From: Stigmatella ashevillena
GTDB lineage: Bacteria; Myxococcota; Myxococcia; Myxococcales; Myxococcaceae
Assembly: GCF_028368975.1 (NCBI RefSeq)
Contig: NZ_JAQNDM010000002.1
Location: 4,706,425 to 4,770,424 of the forward strand
Direction: 5' to 3'
Length of the DNA: 64,000 nucleotides
The notes beneath the pieces are model-generated. The model was not told the DNA's origin and made no database searches. It saw only the letters and a list, made by a program, of their open reading frames with translations. The translations under genes and the position numbers were made by a program. Positions 57,650 through 64,000 of this stretch are shown here, in pieces (within the stretch, counting starts at the first letter, position 1; the number at the start of each line of letters is the position of its first letter).

Positions 57650-59158
57650 ATGAGTGCTCACAATAGCGACGCGAAGAATATCACCGTCGTGGGGGGCGGG
57701 GCTTCGGCTGTCTCCCTTTTGGCGAATCTGGCTGACCTGACATCAGGCCAAGCGGAATCCTGTCAACGGAGCCCTCTTGGCAAGGCTGGAGGTTATACCG
57801 TTCGCATCATCGAGATGGCACATTGCGTGGGGCCTGGACGTGCCTACCGGCATCGCTCAGATGAATTGAGCCTCAACACCGATGCCGATACGATGGGCAT
57901 ACGAAGCAAGCAAGAGTTCTCGAATTGGCTAAGGGAGAAGAACATCGCGCAGGGAAGCATCCCTCGGAGCCTGTTTGCTCAGTATTTAAGACAGAAATTA
58001 GAGCATGCGATAGCGCAACTCGCGCTGTCTGGTGTTCATGTGGAACTAGTACGGGCTGAGGTCCGAGATATCGAACGGCATCTGGCAGGTTACGCCATTC
58101 GAACCGACCGCCAGGAGATATTTCAGTCAGACCTCCTGGTGCTTGCATCCGGGGGAAGCTATGGCACACCCTATGAAAGCCTGAGCCACCCTCAGGAGCA
58201 GTGCCTCACACTGGACAACCTGGAGGATGCAGCTCCCCTATTGCAGAATGAAGCCGAAATCGTGGTGCTGGGAACAAGCCAGAGCGCCATCGACGCGGCA
58301 CTCTTCCTATCACGAACTACTTCCGCCCGTATCACCCTGGCTTCCCGGTGGGGAGGGCTTCCCTTGACCAAGGGGAAGCCCAAGGCTTACATCAACCAGC
58401 GGTTGAACGCCACCCACTGCCCACTGACGCTTCAGGAGTTCATGAGGCTTCTGGAAGAAGAACTCCAGTGCGCGGAAGCCTATCCCTCTCAGCCACATCA
58501 CATCCCCAGGGGTGCCTCTCTTCTGACCTCGATCAGCTCACGGTCCTTCAACGAGAGCATCCAGGAGGCGAGAATATTCCGGCTTGGTTGGCAAGCGGTG
58601 ATGAACAACCTCACACCTCAGCTACAGGCCATCTACGAACGCTTTACCCCAGAAGAAAAGCTTCAATTCGCGGATACGTGCCTCCCCTCGTTGCGGCGGC
58701 TGCGGGGTGCCATTCCCCTGCAGAATGCGGAAAGACTCTTCCGGCTGCTCGATCACCAACGTGTTCGCGTATTGCCGGGTGTTCGTGACGTAAGGTACAG
58801 TGCTCGAACCGGTTATTACTCTTTGGTATTCGATGCATCCATGTTGGAGAGCAAGTTCATTGTCAATACAACCGGCCTAGTTTACAAAGCTCAGGCTCAT
58901 CCGCTGCTGAAGCGCCTTCCCTTCATTCGCACCAATCTATTGGGTGGCGTCAGTGTGGACGTGCATACCATGCGGGTTATTGATGGCTTGGGGAAGCCAG
59001 ACCCTACGTGCTACTGTCTTGGAGCCAACACCTACGGCGACTTCATCATCACCAACTCGATGGAGATCTGCGCAAGACAGGCGCGCAGCGCCGCAGCCAG
59101 CATCCTTCAAATGTTCCTTACTGACCCCTTGTCGCCGTCGCCTCGAGCCGCCTCATGA
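57650..59158 (+). CDS. FAD/NAD(P)-binding oxidoreductase (COG4529-like)
   Basis: A 502-residue flavoprotein. Dinucleotide fold 1: ITVVGGGASAVSLLANL near residue 10. The segment GPGRAYRHRSDELSLNTDAD near 70 is the family mark of COG4529-type proteins; a second nucleotide site is IVVLGTSQSAIDAALFLS near 200. The C-terminal part ends with a flavin-contact style YCLGANTYGDFIITNS. Such proteins resemble N-hydroxylating or Baeyer-Villiger monooxygenases, but this branch has no defined reaction. It is the first of three genes joined by 4-base overlaps (ATGA, then GTGA). GC is clearly lower than in the surrounding chromosome. Probably a tailoring oxidase acting on a small substrate made with the ATP-grasp ligase. 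Confidence 0.82.
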   Translation: MSAHNSDAKNITVVGGGASAVSLLANLADLTSGQAESCQRSPLGKAGGYTVRIIEMAHCVGPGRAYRHRSDELSLNTDADTMGIRSKQEFSNWLREKNIAQGSIPRSLFAQYLRQKLEHAIAQLALSGVHVELVRAEVRDIERHLAGYAIRTDRQEIFQSDLLVLASGGSYGTPYESLSHPQEQCLTLDNLEDAAPLLQNEAEIVVLGTSQSAIDAALFLSRTTSARITLASRWGGLPLTKGKPKAYINQRLNATHCPLTLQEFMRLLEEELQCAEAYPSQPHHIPRGASLLTSISSRSFNESIQEARIFRLGWQAVMNNLTPQLQAIYERFTPEEKLQFADTCLPSLRRLRGAIPLQNAERLFRLLDHQRVRVLPGVRDVRYSARTGYYSLVFDASMLESKFIVNTTGLVYKAQAHPLLKRLPFIRTNLLGGVSVDVHTMRVIDGLGKPDPTCYCLGANTYGDFIITNSMEICARQARSAAASILQMFLTDPLSPSPRAAS

Positions 59159-60405
59159 AAGTTTTCATCCTCTCTGCCCGGAATGCTGATTTCTACTCTC
59201 TGAAGAATATTTCCCGCCAATGCGATCTCTTCTTGATTGCGACCCCGGCACAAGTCCGGGGTATGCGGGAAGACGTACGTCAGCATTTCCAAGAGATCAT
59301 CGAAGTGCGAGAGGTCCTGGACCGGGTCTCGCGTGTATCCACCTTCGATAAGAGCGAGACAGCCCAAGCCATCCGGCGCCGCATTCAAGAGGGCGAGAAC
59401 TTCCGCATTATTTGCAACCAAGAAGCCAATCTGTTGGTAGCCTCGGAGTTGCGCGAGGAGTTTGGGATTCCGGGTCCCAGGCCCCGCCAGATCGAGCCTT
59501 TTCGCAATAAGCTGCTCATGAAGAGCCGTCTGAGCAGCTTGAGTAACCACCTGCCCCGCTATGTAGACCTGGAGGGAGTACAGGACTCTCTGCGGTCGAG
59601 TCCGCACGCCGCCTACTCTCTGCTGAGAGAACAGCTCGGGTCCGCGCTGATCCTCAAGCCCAAGAGTTCTGTGGGCAGCCGAGGCGTCTACTTGGTTCGC
59701 GAGTGGGAGGAGTTCGAATCGTTTCTCACAAACGAGTCCGAGTTCATCCCGTCGTATGAGGCTGATGAGTATATCCAGGGAACCTTGTACGAATGCGATT
59801 CCGTTGTCCAGCGTGGGCAATTTCTTTTTTCTGAATGCAGCCTGTATACTTGCCCCAACCTTGAGTTTCAATTTGGCAAGAACCTCGGCAGCCTACCCTT
59901 GGCCCCAAACAACCCAGAGGCCATCAAACTCAAGGAGTTCTCCCGCCAGGTTCTCTCCAATTTCGATCTTCCTGATTCAGCTTTCCACATGGAGATCTTT
60001 CTCCGGCCTGATGGGACACCCGTATTCCTCGAAGTGGCTGCTCGCGTCCCCGGGCTTGCCTCCGTGCCGCTCTACGCCATCCAGCACGGGGTCAATATGC
60101 TCGACCTCGAGTTTAGAGTGCAGACAGGCATCCAGTTCGACTCTGACATCAAGGCGCGCGCGGAAAGTTGCTTCTACATGGTTTTCCCGAAGAAAGATGG
60201 GCTCATCACGGAGCTTTGCAATCCGCCCGTGGAAAGTCCCTATACGCTTGACTGGAAGGTGAAGGAGGGGGAGCGCACAACACGAACCACAACCAACATC
60301 GAATACGCAGGATTGCTGGTAGCGCACGGCACAGCCCAACAAGTGTTCCAAGAGTTCGAGCGAACCCGGAGCTTCGATCCCATCCGGACGAGTCAGCGCT
60401 CGTGA
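59155..60405 (+). CDS. ATP-grasp ligase
   Basis: A 416-residue ATP-grasp enzyme of the carboxylate-amine ligase type. N-terminal Rossmann-like part (MKVFILSARNADFYSLKNIS), central ATP-grasp with FRNKLLMKSRL, the lysine/glycine loop ALILKPKSSVGSRGVYLV, and the Mg-binding strand RPDGTPVFLEVAARVPG. It should activate a carboxylate as acyl phosphate and join it to an amine or thiol, as in dipeptide synthases (BacD, DdaF) and related antibiotic ligases. It does not look like graspetide ligases, which need a peptide precursor. The ATG overlaps the stop of the FAD gene (ATGA). Substrates unknown. Confidence 0.85.
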   Translation: MKVFILSARNADFYSLKNISRQCDLFLIATPAQVRGMREDVRQHFQEIIEVREVLDRVSRVSTFDKSETAQAIRRRIQEGENFRIICNQEANLLVASELREEFGIPGPRPRQIEPFRNKLLMKSRLSSLSNHLPRYVDLEGVQDSLRSSPHAAYSLLREQLGSALILKPKSSVGSRGVYLVREWEEFESFLTNESEFIPSYEADEYIQGTLYECDSVVQRGQFLFSECSLYTCPNLEFQFGKNLGSLPLAPNNPEAIKLKEFSRQVLSNFDLPDSAFHMEIFLRPDGTPVFLEVAARVPGLASVPLYAIQHGVNMLDLEFRVQTGIQFDSDIKARAESCFYMVFPKKDGLITELCNPPVESPYTLDWKVKEGERTTRTTTNIEYAGLLVAHGTAQQVFQEFERTRSFDPIRTSQRS

Positions 60406-61658
60406 ATGTCTCGCACCCTGGCCCTTCTACGCCGCCGGGTGGCCGGTCGCGGCCACTCCACGTCTCTCTGCTGTGTCTGACCATCGCCCAGATCGGAATT
60501 ACCTTCTATCTGCCTGCATTTCCTCTTTACGCAGCGGACATCGGCGAGCCCCTAGAAAAGATTCTCGGCACGGTAGCGATCTATCTTTTATTTTACGGTG
60601 TCGCACAATTGCTGGCGGGGCCTCTCTCAGATCGGGTGGGCCGACGCCCCCTGCTTCTGACAGGCCTAGGCATCTTTACACTTTGTGCGCTGCTCATACC
60701 GCTCGCGAAAAGCGCCTCCGCTCTCCATGTTCTACGCGCAATTCAAGGCGCAGGCGGAGGCGTGCTGTCCGTCATGGTGAAGTTGATTCTTCGCGACTCA
60801 TACGCAGAAGGAGAGTTGACCCGGGCCTTTTCCATATTGGAAGCAGCATCGAGCGCAACACCTGCGATTGCTCCATTCCTGGGTGGGCTAATTTGCTCAA
60901 GATGGGGCTGGCAGGCGAGCTTCTTGGCCGTGGGGGCATGGGCCGCATTGGCAGGGTCTACCGTACTGGGGCTTTACGACACGCGCTGGCAAGAACGTTC
61001 CGTTCCCACGGAAACGGTCTCCTTCAGATCATTTTTGAAGTCATACTTGCACTTGTTCAATCGCATGGAATTCGTTTTCGCCGGGATGATCGTTCTCATG
61101 ACCTACGTGGCGAACCTCGTTTTCCTGTCTTTTTCTCCCATGTTGTTTCAAAGAGACTTGCATCTCTCTGCATCGAACTATGGGCAGCTCATGATGCTCC
61201 CAGCGGCAGCCACAGCGCTCGGAGGATTTGTGGGATCTCGTCTGTCCACGCGGCTGGCGTCCATGCGCGTGCTCCAAGCGGGTGCTTCAGGGTTGCTGCT
61301 CTCAGGGGGCTTCCTCTGCTCGTTCTGGTTCTGGCCGACGCTCTCTGTCATGAGAGCGCTGCTTCCCTTCATGGGAATGGCTTTCTCTGCGTCACTCATT
61401 TTTCCTTGTGCCTATAGTATCGCTTTTAGCGCTCACCCAGCCAAAGGAGGGTTTGTCGCGGCAATGCTGGGATGTCTCCAGCTCTCGGGCGCATCTTTCT
61501 TCCGGCTCTGGTTGGCGCCAGGCCTTTCGAATTTGGTGGAGATCGGTGTTCTGTACTCAGCCATTTCTCTGGTGCTGCTCTTCATGGCAGTAGGTCTGAG
61601 CCTCTTTCGAGGGAAGGACGAGCCAACAGTTTTTCCTGAGAGCATCAAGATCAAGTGA
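60402..61658 (+). CDS. MFS exporter, Bcr/CflA-like
   Basis: A 418-residue, twelve-helix major facilitator. Motif A is GPLSDRVGRRPLLL in loop 2-3; helix 4 has LRAIQGAGGGVLSVM, the usual drug:H+ antiporter form of Bcr/CflA. The start is GTG at 60402 overlapping the stop of the ATP-grasp gene (GTGA), so expression is coupled. As the last gene of the set it most likely exports the operon's product and may give self-resistance. No terminator hairpin is clear after the stop. Confidence 0.88.
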   Translation: MNVSHPGPSTPPGGRSRPLHVSLLCLTIAQIGITFYLPAFPLYAADIGEPLEKILGTVAIYLLFYGVAQLLAGPLSDRVGRRPLLLTGLGIFTLCALLIPLAKSASALHVLRAIQGAGGGVLSVMVKLILRDSYAEGELTRAFSILEAASSATPAIAPFLGGLICSRWGWQASFLAVGAWAALAGSTVLGLYDTRWQERSVPTETVSFRSFLKSYLHLFNRMEFVFAGMIVLMTYVANLVFLSFSPMLFQRDLHLSASNYGQLMMLPAAATALGGFVGSRLSTRLASMRVLQAGASGLLLSGGFLCSFWFWPTLSVMRALLPFMGMAFSASLIFPCAYSIAFSAHPAKGGFVAAMLGCLQLSGASFFRLWLAPGLSNLVEIGVLYSAISLVLLFMAVGLSLFRGKDEPTVFPESIKIK

Positions 61659-62065
61659 CTGGGCTCTTGAACTCACTCCTTTCAAGATGTCGAGGCGTGT
61701 CGCTGGGCATGTTCGGCGGGCACGCAGGGTGCATTTCCGCCACCTGCTGTACCCCCATGCGCGGGCAAGTAGATTCGTCAAGAATCGAACGCAGGTGTCG
61801 CCTTTCTGGTGGGCTCGTTCAGACACGCCCTCAGGGCGCTGTTGGCGGAAATGCAAACAGCTTCGTGAAATGCTCTCCTTACCTCGACAACGGCTCAAGA
61901 GCCTTCCACCGCATATGCCCCCTGGTCACCTCTTGTGGGTGTACTACTGAATTTCCTGATACTGCCAACCGTTCCGTATCTATCGAACGGAATGGCTTCA
62001 AGGTAGCTAGCTCTCTGGGAAGTAAGTGAGCACCCTTCCACCAATTGAGGACGGAGGGGAGACTC
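61659..62065. other. 407-bp intergenic region after the biosynthetic operon
   Basis: No supported gene. It holds a 12-bp inverted repeat (61731-61742 and 61843-61854). A minus-strand open frame of 113 codons crosses it but enters the MFS gene antisense and lacks codon bias. Confidence 0.4.
61731..61854. repeat. 12-bp inverted repeats 100 bp apart
   Basis: GCATTTCCGCCA (61731-61742) and TGGCGGAAATGC (61843-61854) are perfect inverse copies. The 124-bp unit could be a short non-autonomous element or a structured leader; no direct target repeats were found. Confidence 0.4.
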
Positions 62066-63349
62066 ATGGGGTGGACGGGATGGTTCTCGGGAAAAGTGTT
62101 GACCGTTGCACTGCTCGCACAGGCTGCGGGCTGCTCTTCAGAAGAGTCGGCTCCGGGTGAGTCCCCCCCTCGCGAGGAGCAACTGCCCACCTATCAAGAG
62201 CCGCCCGAGGAGCAGGCACCTGGAGAGCCTCCCCCCGGGCAGCAACCTCCCCCGGCGCCGGAGAACCCTCCCGCCAAGCCTGAGAATCCCTGGCCATCAC
62301 TTTCATGCGAGGCGATTCGGCCAGGAGAACTCGGCCCTGGCATGAGCATCGTCCTCGACGCGAATGCACCTGAGGCCAACTGTGGCCCTGGAGTGACCGA
62401 TGGCGCGGGATTCCTGGCGCTCATGAATTCCGGGCCGATTGGGGCACGGGCCTGGGATGTCGTGTCCCCCATGGGAGTCTTCACGGGGAATCTGATGCTA
62501 GGCGGTGATATGGCTTTCGACGTCTCGCCCCAGCCGAGCGGATTCCACGTCATTCGCATCACTCCGCCCGGCGGCCTCTCGATGACGGTCCACTCCTCCG
62601 AGGGGATTTTCGTGCGGTCCGTTTCGCTGTTCGCGGACGATGACGTGCCTTCCTTCGTGACCGAGGATCCCCGAGGCGGCGAGCTGATCGCCCAGTGGGC
62701 TCCGCGAACAGACGGCACCCAAGTCCTGACGTTCCAATTCCTCGACGTGGCGGGATTGCCTCGCACGCAACCCATCGAGGCCGTGTCCGCGCCCCTGAGC
62801 GAGACCCGCTCCATCGTCGCGGGAGTGGACACCTGGGGCCGTGCGCTCCTGTTGTGGAAGGAGCCCAGCACCTGGAAGGGGCAGTGGTGGAACCGGCAGG
62901 GAGTTCCTGTCACGCAGCCCTTCTCCGTCCCGAGTCTCGCCTCCACCCCACCGGGAGGGCTGATCCCGCTGGCCGGAGGAGGGCTCGCGGTGCAGAGCAA
63001 TGGCCAATGGGTCGCGAAGTTCCCCAGCGGGCAGGCCGTGGCACAGCCTGCCCCGGCGTGGTTGGCGAGCCATCCCAATACCCAATTGGTCCTCATCCGC
63101 GGCCAACAGGCCAACGCCCTGGTGCCCCCCCCAGTGTTCGTCGAAGACTCAGGGTGCCAGGAGACCCTCCTTCTCTTCGCCCGTGATGGCACGGCGTGTG
63201 GCGAGCTTCTCCTGCCGCCCGATGGGTCCACCTGCTTCCTCCGAAGACTCGGCATCGGCCCGGATGGAACGGTTACCCAGCAGATCGACCTGAGCGCTCA
63301 ATCCACGAATCAATGCTCCTGGCGCTGGTGGCCCGGGCTGCTTCAGTAA
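62066..63349 (+). CDS. Pro-rich lipoprotein, probable beta-propeller
   Basis: A 427-residue lipoprotein: signal VLTVALLAQAAGC with lipobox AAGC. Residues about 22-75 are a Pro/Glu linker (PPEEQAPGEPPPGQQPPPAP), then a domain of about 340 residues with repeated short strands (VLTFQFLDVAGLPRTQPIEA, ALLLWKEPSTWKGQWWNRQG) in the manner of a propeller. Several Cys in the last third may form disulphides. GGAGGGGA before the ATG supports 62066. Probably surface-attached; function unknown. Confidence 0.75.
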   Translation: MGWTGWFSGKVLTVALLAQAAGCSSEESAPGESPPREEQLPTYQEPPEEQAPGEPPPGQQPPPAPENPPAKPENPWPSLSCEAIRPGELGPGMSIVLDANAPEANCGPGVTDGAGFLALMNSGPIGARAWDVVSPMGVFTGNLMLGGDMAFDVSPQPSGFHVIRITPPGGLSMTVHSSEGIFVRSVSLFADDDVPSFVTEDPRGGELIAQWAPRTDGTQVLTFQFLDVAGLPRTQPIEAVSAPLSETRSIVAGVDTWGRALLLWKEPSTWKGQWWNRQGVPVTQPFSVPSLASTPPGGLIPLAGGGLAVQSNGQWVAKFPSGQAVAQPAPAWLASHPNTQLVLIRGQQANALVPPPVFVEDSGCQETLLLFARDGTACGELLLPPDGSTCFLRRLGIGPDGTVTQQIDLSAQSTNQCSWRWWPGLLQ

Positions 63350-63357
63350 GGATCCCC

Positions 63358-63386
63358 GCGGGCCGTTCTGGATCCGAACGGCCCGC
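63358..63386. terminator. strong hairpin after the Pro-rich lipoprotein gene
   Basis: Perfect 11-base arms GCGGGCCGTTC (63358-63368) and GAACGGCCCGC (63376-63386), 7-base loop, 9 bp after the stop. No T-run follows, so it may terminate or protect the 3' end. Confidence 0.5.
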
Positions 63387-63553
63387 CGGTGATGTGGGTT
63401 TCCACTCAAGGCGTGGGCCAGCGGCCGAAGGCGCCTTCGTGCCGCAGCCTGTCCTTTACAAAACACACTGAACGGACGCACGATCTCCATTCCCTCTCTC
63501 TCTTTTCTTCGCTGTGGCCGTGAGTGGGGGGCCGCGCCTGGCGTGGAGGTCGC

Positions 63554-64000
63554 ATGAAAGCCAGGAACACGGTGTTGCGCCGTAACGTTTGGATCACCTT
63601 TGCCGCTGTGGGATTGCTCGTGGGTTTACTGGTGGGCCGCGATGTCTCCGCAGCCCCCTACACCCTCTTCGAAAGCGGTCAGGTCCGACCCCTCGCACTC
63701 TCTCCCAGTGGCGAATTTCTCTTCGCCGTCAACACCCCAGACAACCGCCTCGAGGTCTTTAAAAACACTCCCAGCGGCCTCACCCATCTCAGCTCGATCC
63801 CCGTAGGGCTGGAGCCCGTCGCGGTCGCGGTGCGAAGTGACACCGAGGCCTGGGTCGTCAATCACCTGTCTGACAGTGTAAGCGTTGTGCAAATTCACGC
63901 GGGGGGATTGGGGGGTGTGGTGATGCGGACCCTCCTCGTCGGCGATGAGCCGCGCGACATCGTCTTCGCCGGCACTGGCAAGAACCGAGCCTTCATCACC
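63554..64000 (+). CDS. YVTN/YncE-type beta-propeller protein (3' end outside window)
   Basis: 149 residues before the window edge, starting with a signal or anchor helix ([20 protein letters not shown]) after [12 protein letters not shown], then propeller blades: [51 protein letters not shown]. These are 40-residue YVTN-type repeats, typical of secreted myxobacterial propeller proteins. ATG is preceded by GGAGG. Not complete; domain content downstream cannot be seen. Confidence 0.8.
   Translation, partial: MKARNTVLRRNVWITFAAVGLLVGLLVGRDVSAAPYTLFESGQVRPLALSPSGEFLFAVNTPDNRLEVFKNTPSGLTHLSSIPVGLEPVAVAVRSDTEAWVVNHLSDSVSVVQIHAGGLGGVVMRTLLVGDEPRDIVFAGTGKNRAFIT

Noticed and set aside
59155-60405. 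ATP-grasp protein as a graspetide (microviridin-type) ligase
   Set aside because: It lacks the leader-peptide-binding features I associate with that group and no precursor with the usual motif is nearby; a carboxylate-amine ligase fits better.
1-64000. tRNA, rRNA or CRISPR arrays
   Set aside because: No cloverleaf, rRNA core sequence or regularly spaced repeat series was recognised on either strand.

Overview
The window looks like chromosome of a myxobacterium (delta-proteobacterial Myxococcota, most like the Cystobacter/Stigmatella/Archangium side of the order; genus not resolvable by reading). The signs are very high GC with strong third-position bias, many sensor kinases, a sigma54 activator with fused sensory domains, numerous lipoproteins, RCC1 and YVTN-type propeller proteins, Hanks-type kinases, DUSAM and SitA/Imm11-type toxin-immunity genes, and an infC (dsg) gene that appears to begin with ATC.

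Layout. 1-5.4 kb: partial DUF6311-like membrane protein, a LysR regulator between a YhhW-like pirin and a YceI protein (a shared palindrome lies before both target genes), and an RCC1-repeat lipoprotein. 5.7-12.7 kb: NtrC-type activator, Tat-exported pirin, XRE regulator, fatty acid desaturase with a hairpin leader, AraC regulator, PLD-like protein. 12.7-17.7 kb: TetR with tandem operators followed by two class-3 aldehyde dehydrogenases, a B3/B4 protein and gluconokinase. 17.8-33.4 kb: Cys-rich lipoprotein, hybrid kinase, a GAF kinase lacking its phospho-acceptor His, HDAC-family deacetylase beside a histone H1-like basic protein, PAP2 phosphatase, semialdehyde dehydrogenase, heme A synthase (ctaA), GT39-like membrane transferase, MATE exporter, MscS channel.

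33.6-44.9 kb is the most unusual part: a CHASE-PAS histidine kinase is followed by a mosaic of polymorphic-toxin lipoproteins, immunity genes, orphan toxin tails and broken duplicates. Two direct-repeat blocks (35104-36268 with 40198-40588, and 37311-38324 with 41854-43030) show that a kinase-toxin-immunity-Imm11 unit was duplicated and then trimmed in complementary ways: copy 1 kept the kinase and lost the toxin body, copy 2 kept the toxin and lost the kinase body. An HNH nuclease/DUF4265 pair and a Cys-rich lipoprotein/DUSAM pair lie in the same island. I read it as a contact-dependent kin-discrimination locus of the Sit type.

45-55.2 kb returns to ordinary high-GC chromosome: SLC13-type permease, a metallo-beta-lactamase-fold/Ser-Thr kinase/small CxxC operon, OsmC peroxidase, TetR with a 22-bp operator, infC, and a large secreted discoidin/propeller protein. 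55.2-57.3 kb is a transposon graveyard (IS4-like and IS66 remnants, an 88-bp MITE-like element). 57.6-61.7 kb holds a lower-GC, translationally coupled operon of FAD oxidoreductase, ATP-grasp ligase and MFS exporter, which looks like a compact, probably acquired natural-product pathway. 62-64 kb: a Pro-rich lipoprotein and a partial YVTN-propeller protein. No rRNA, tRNA or CRISPR was recognised.
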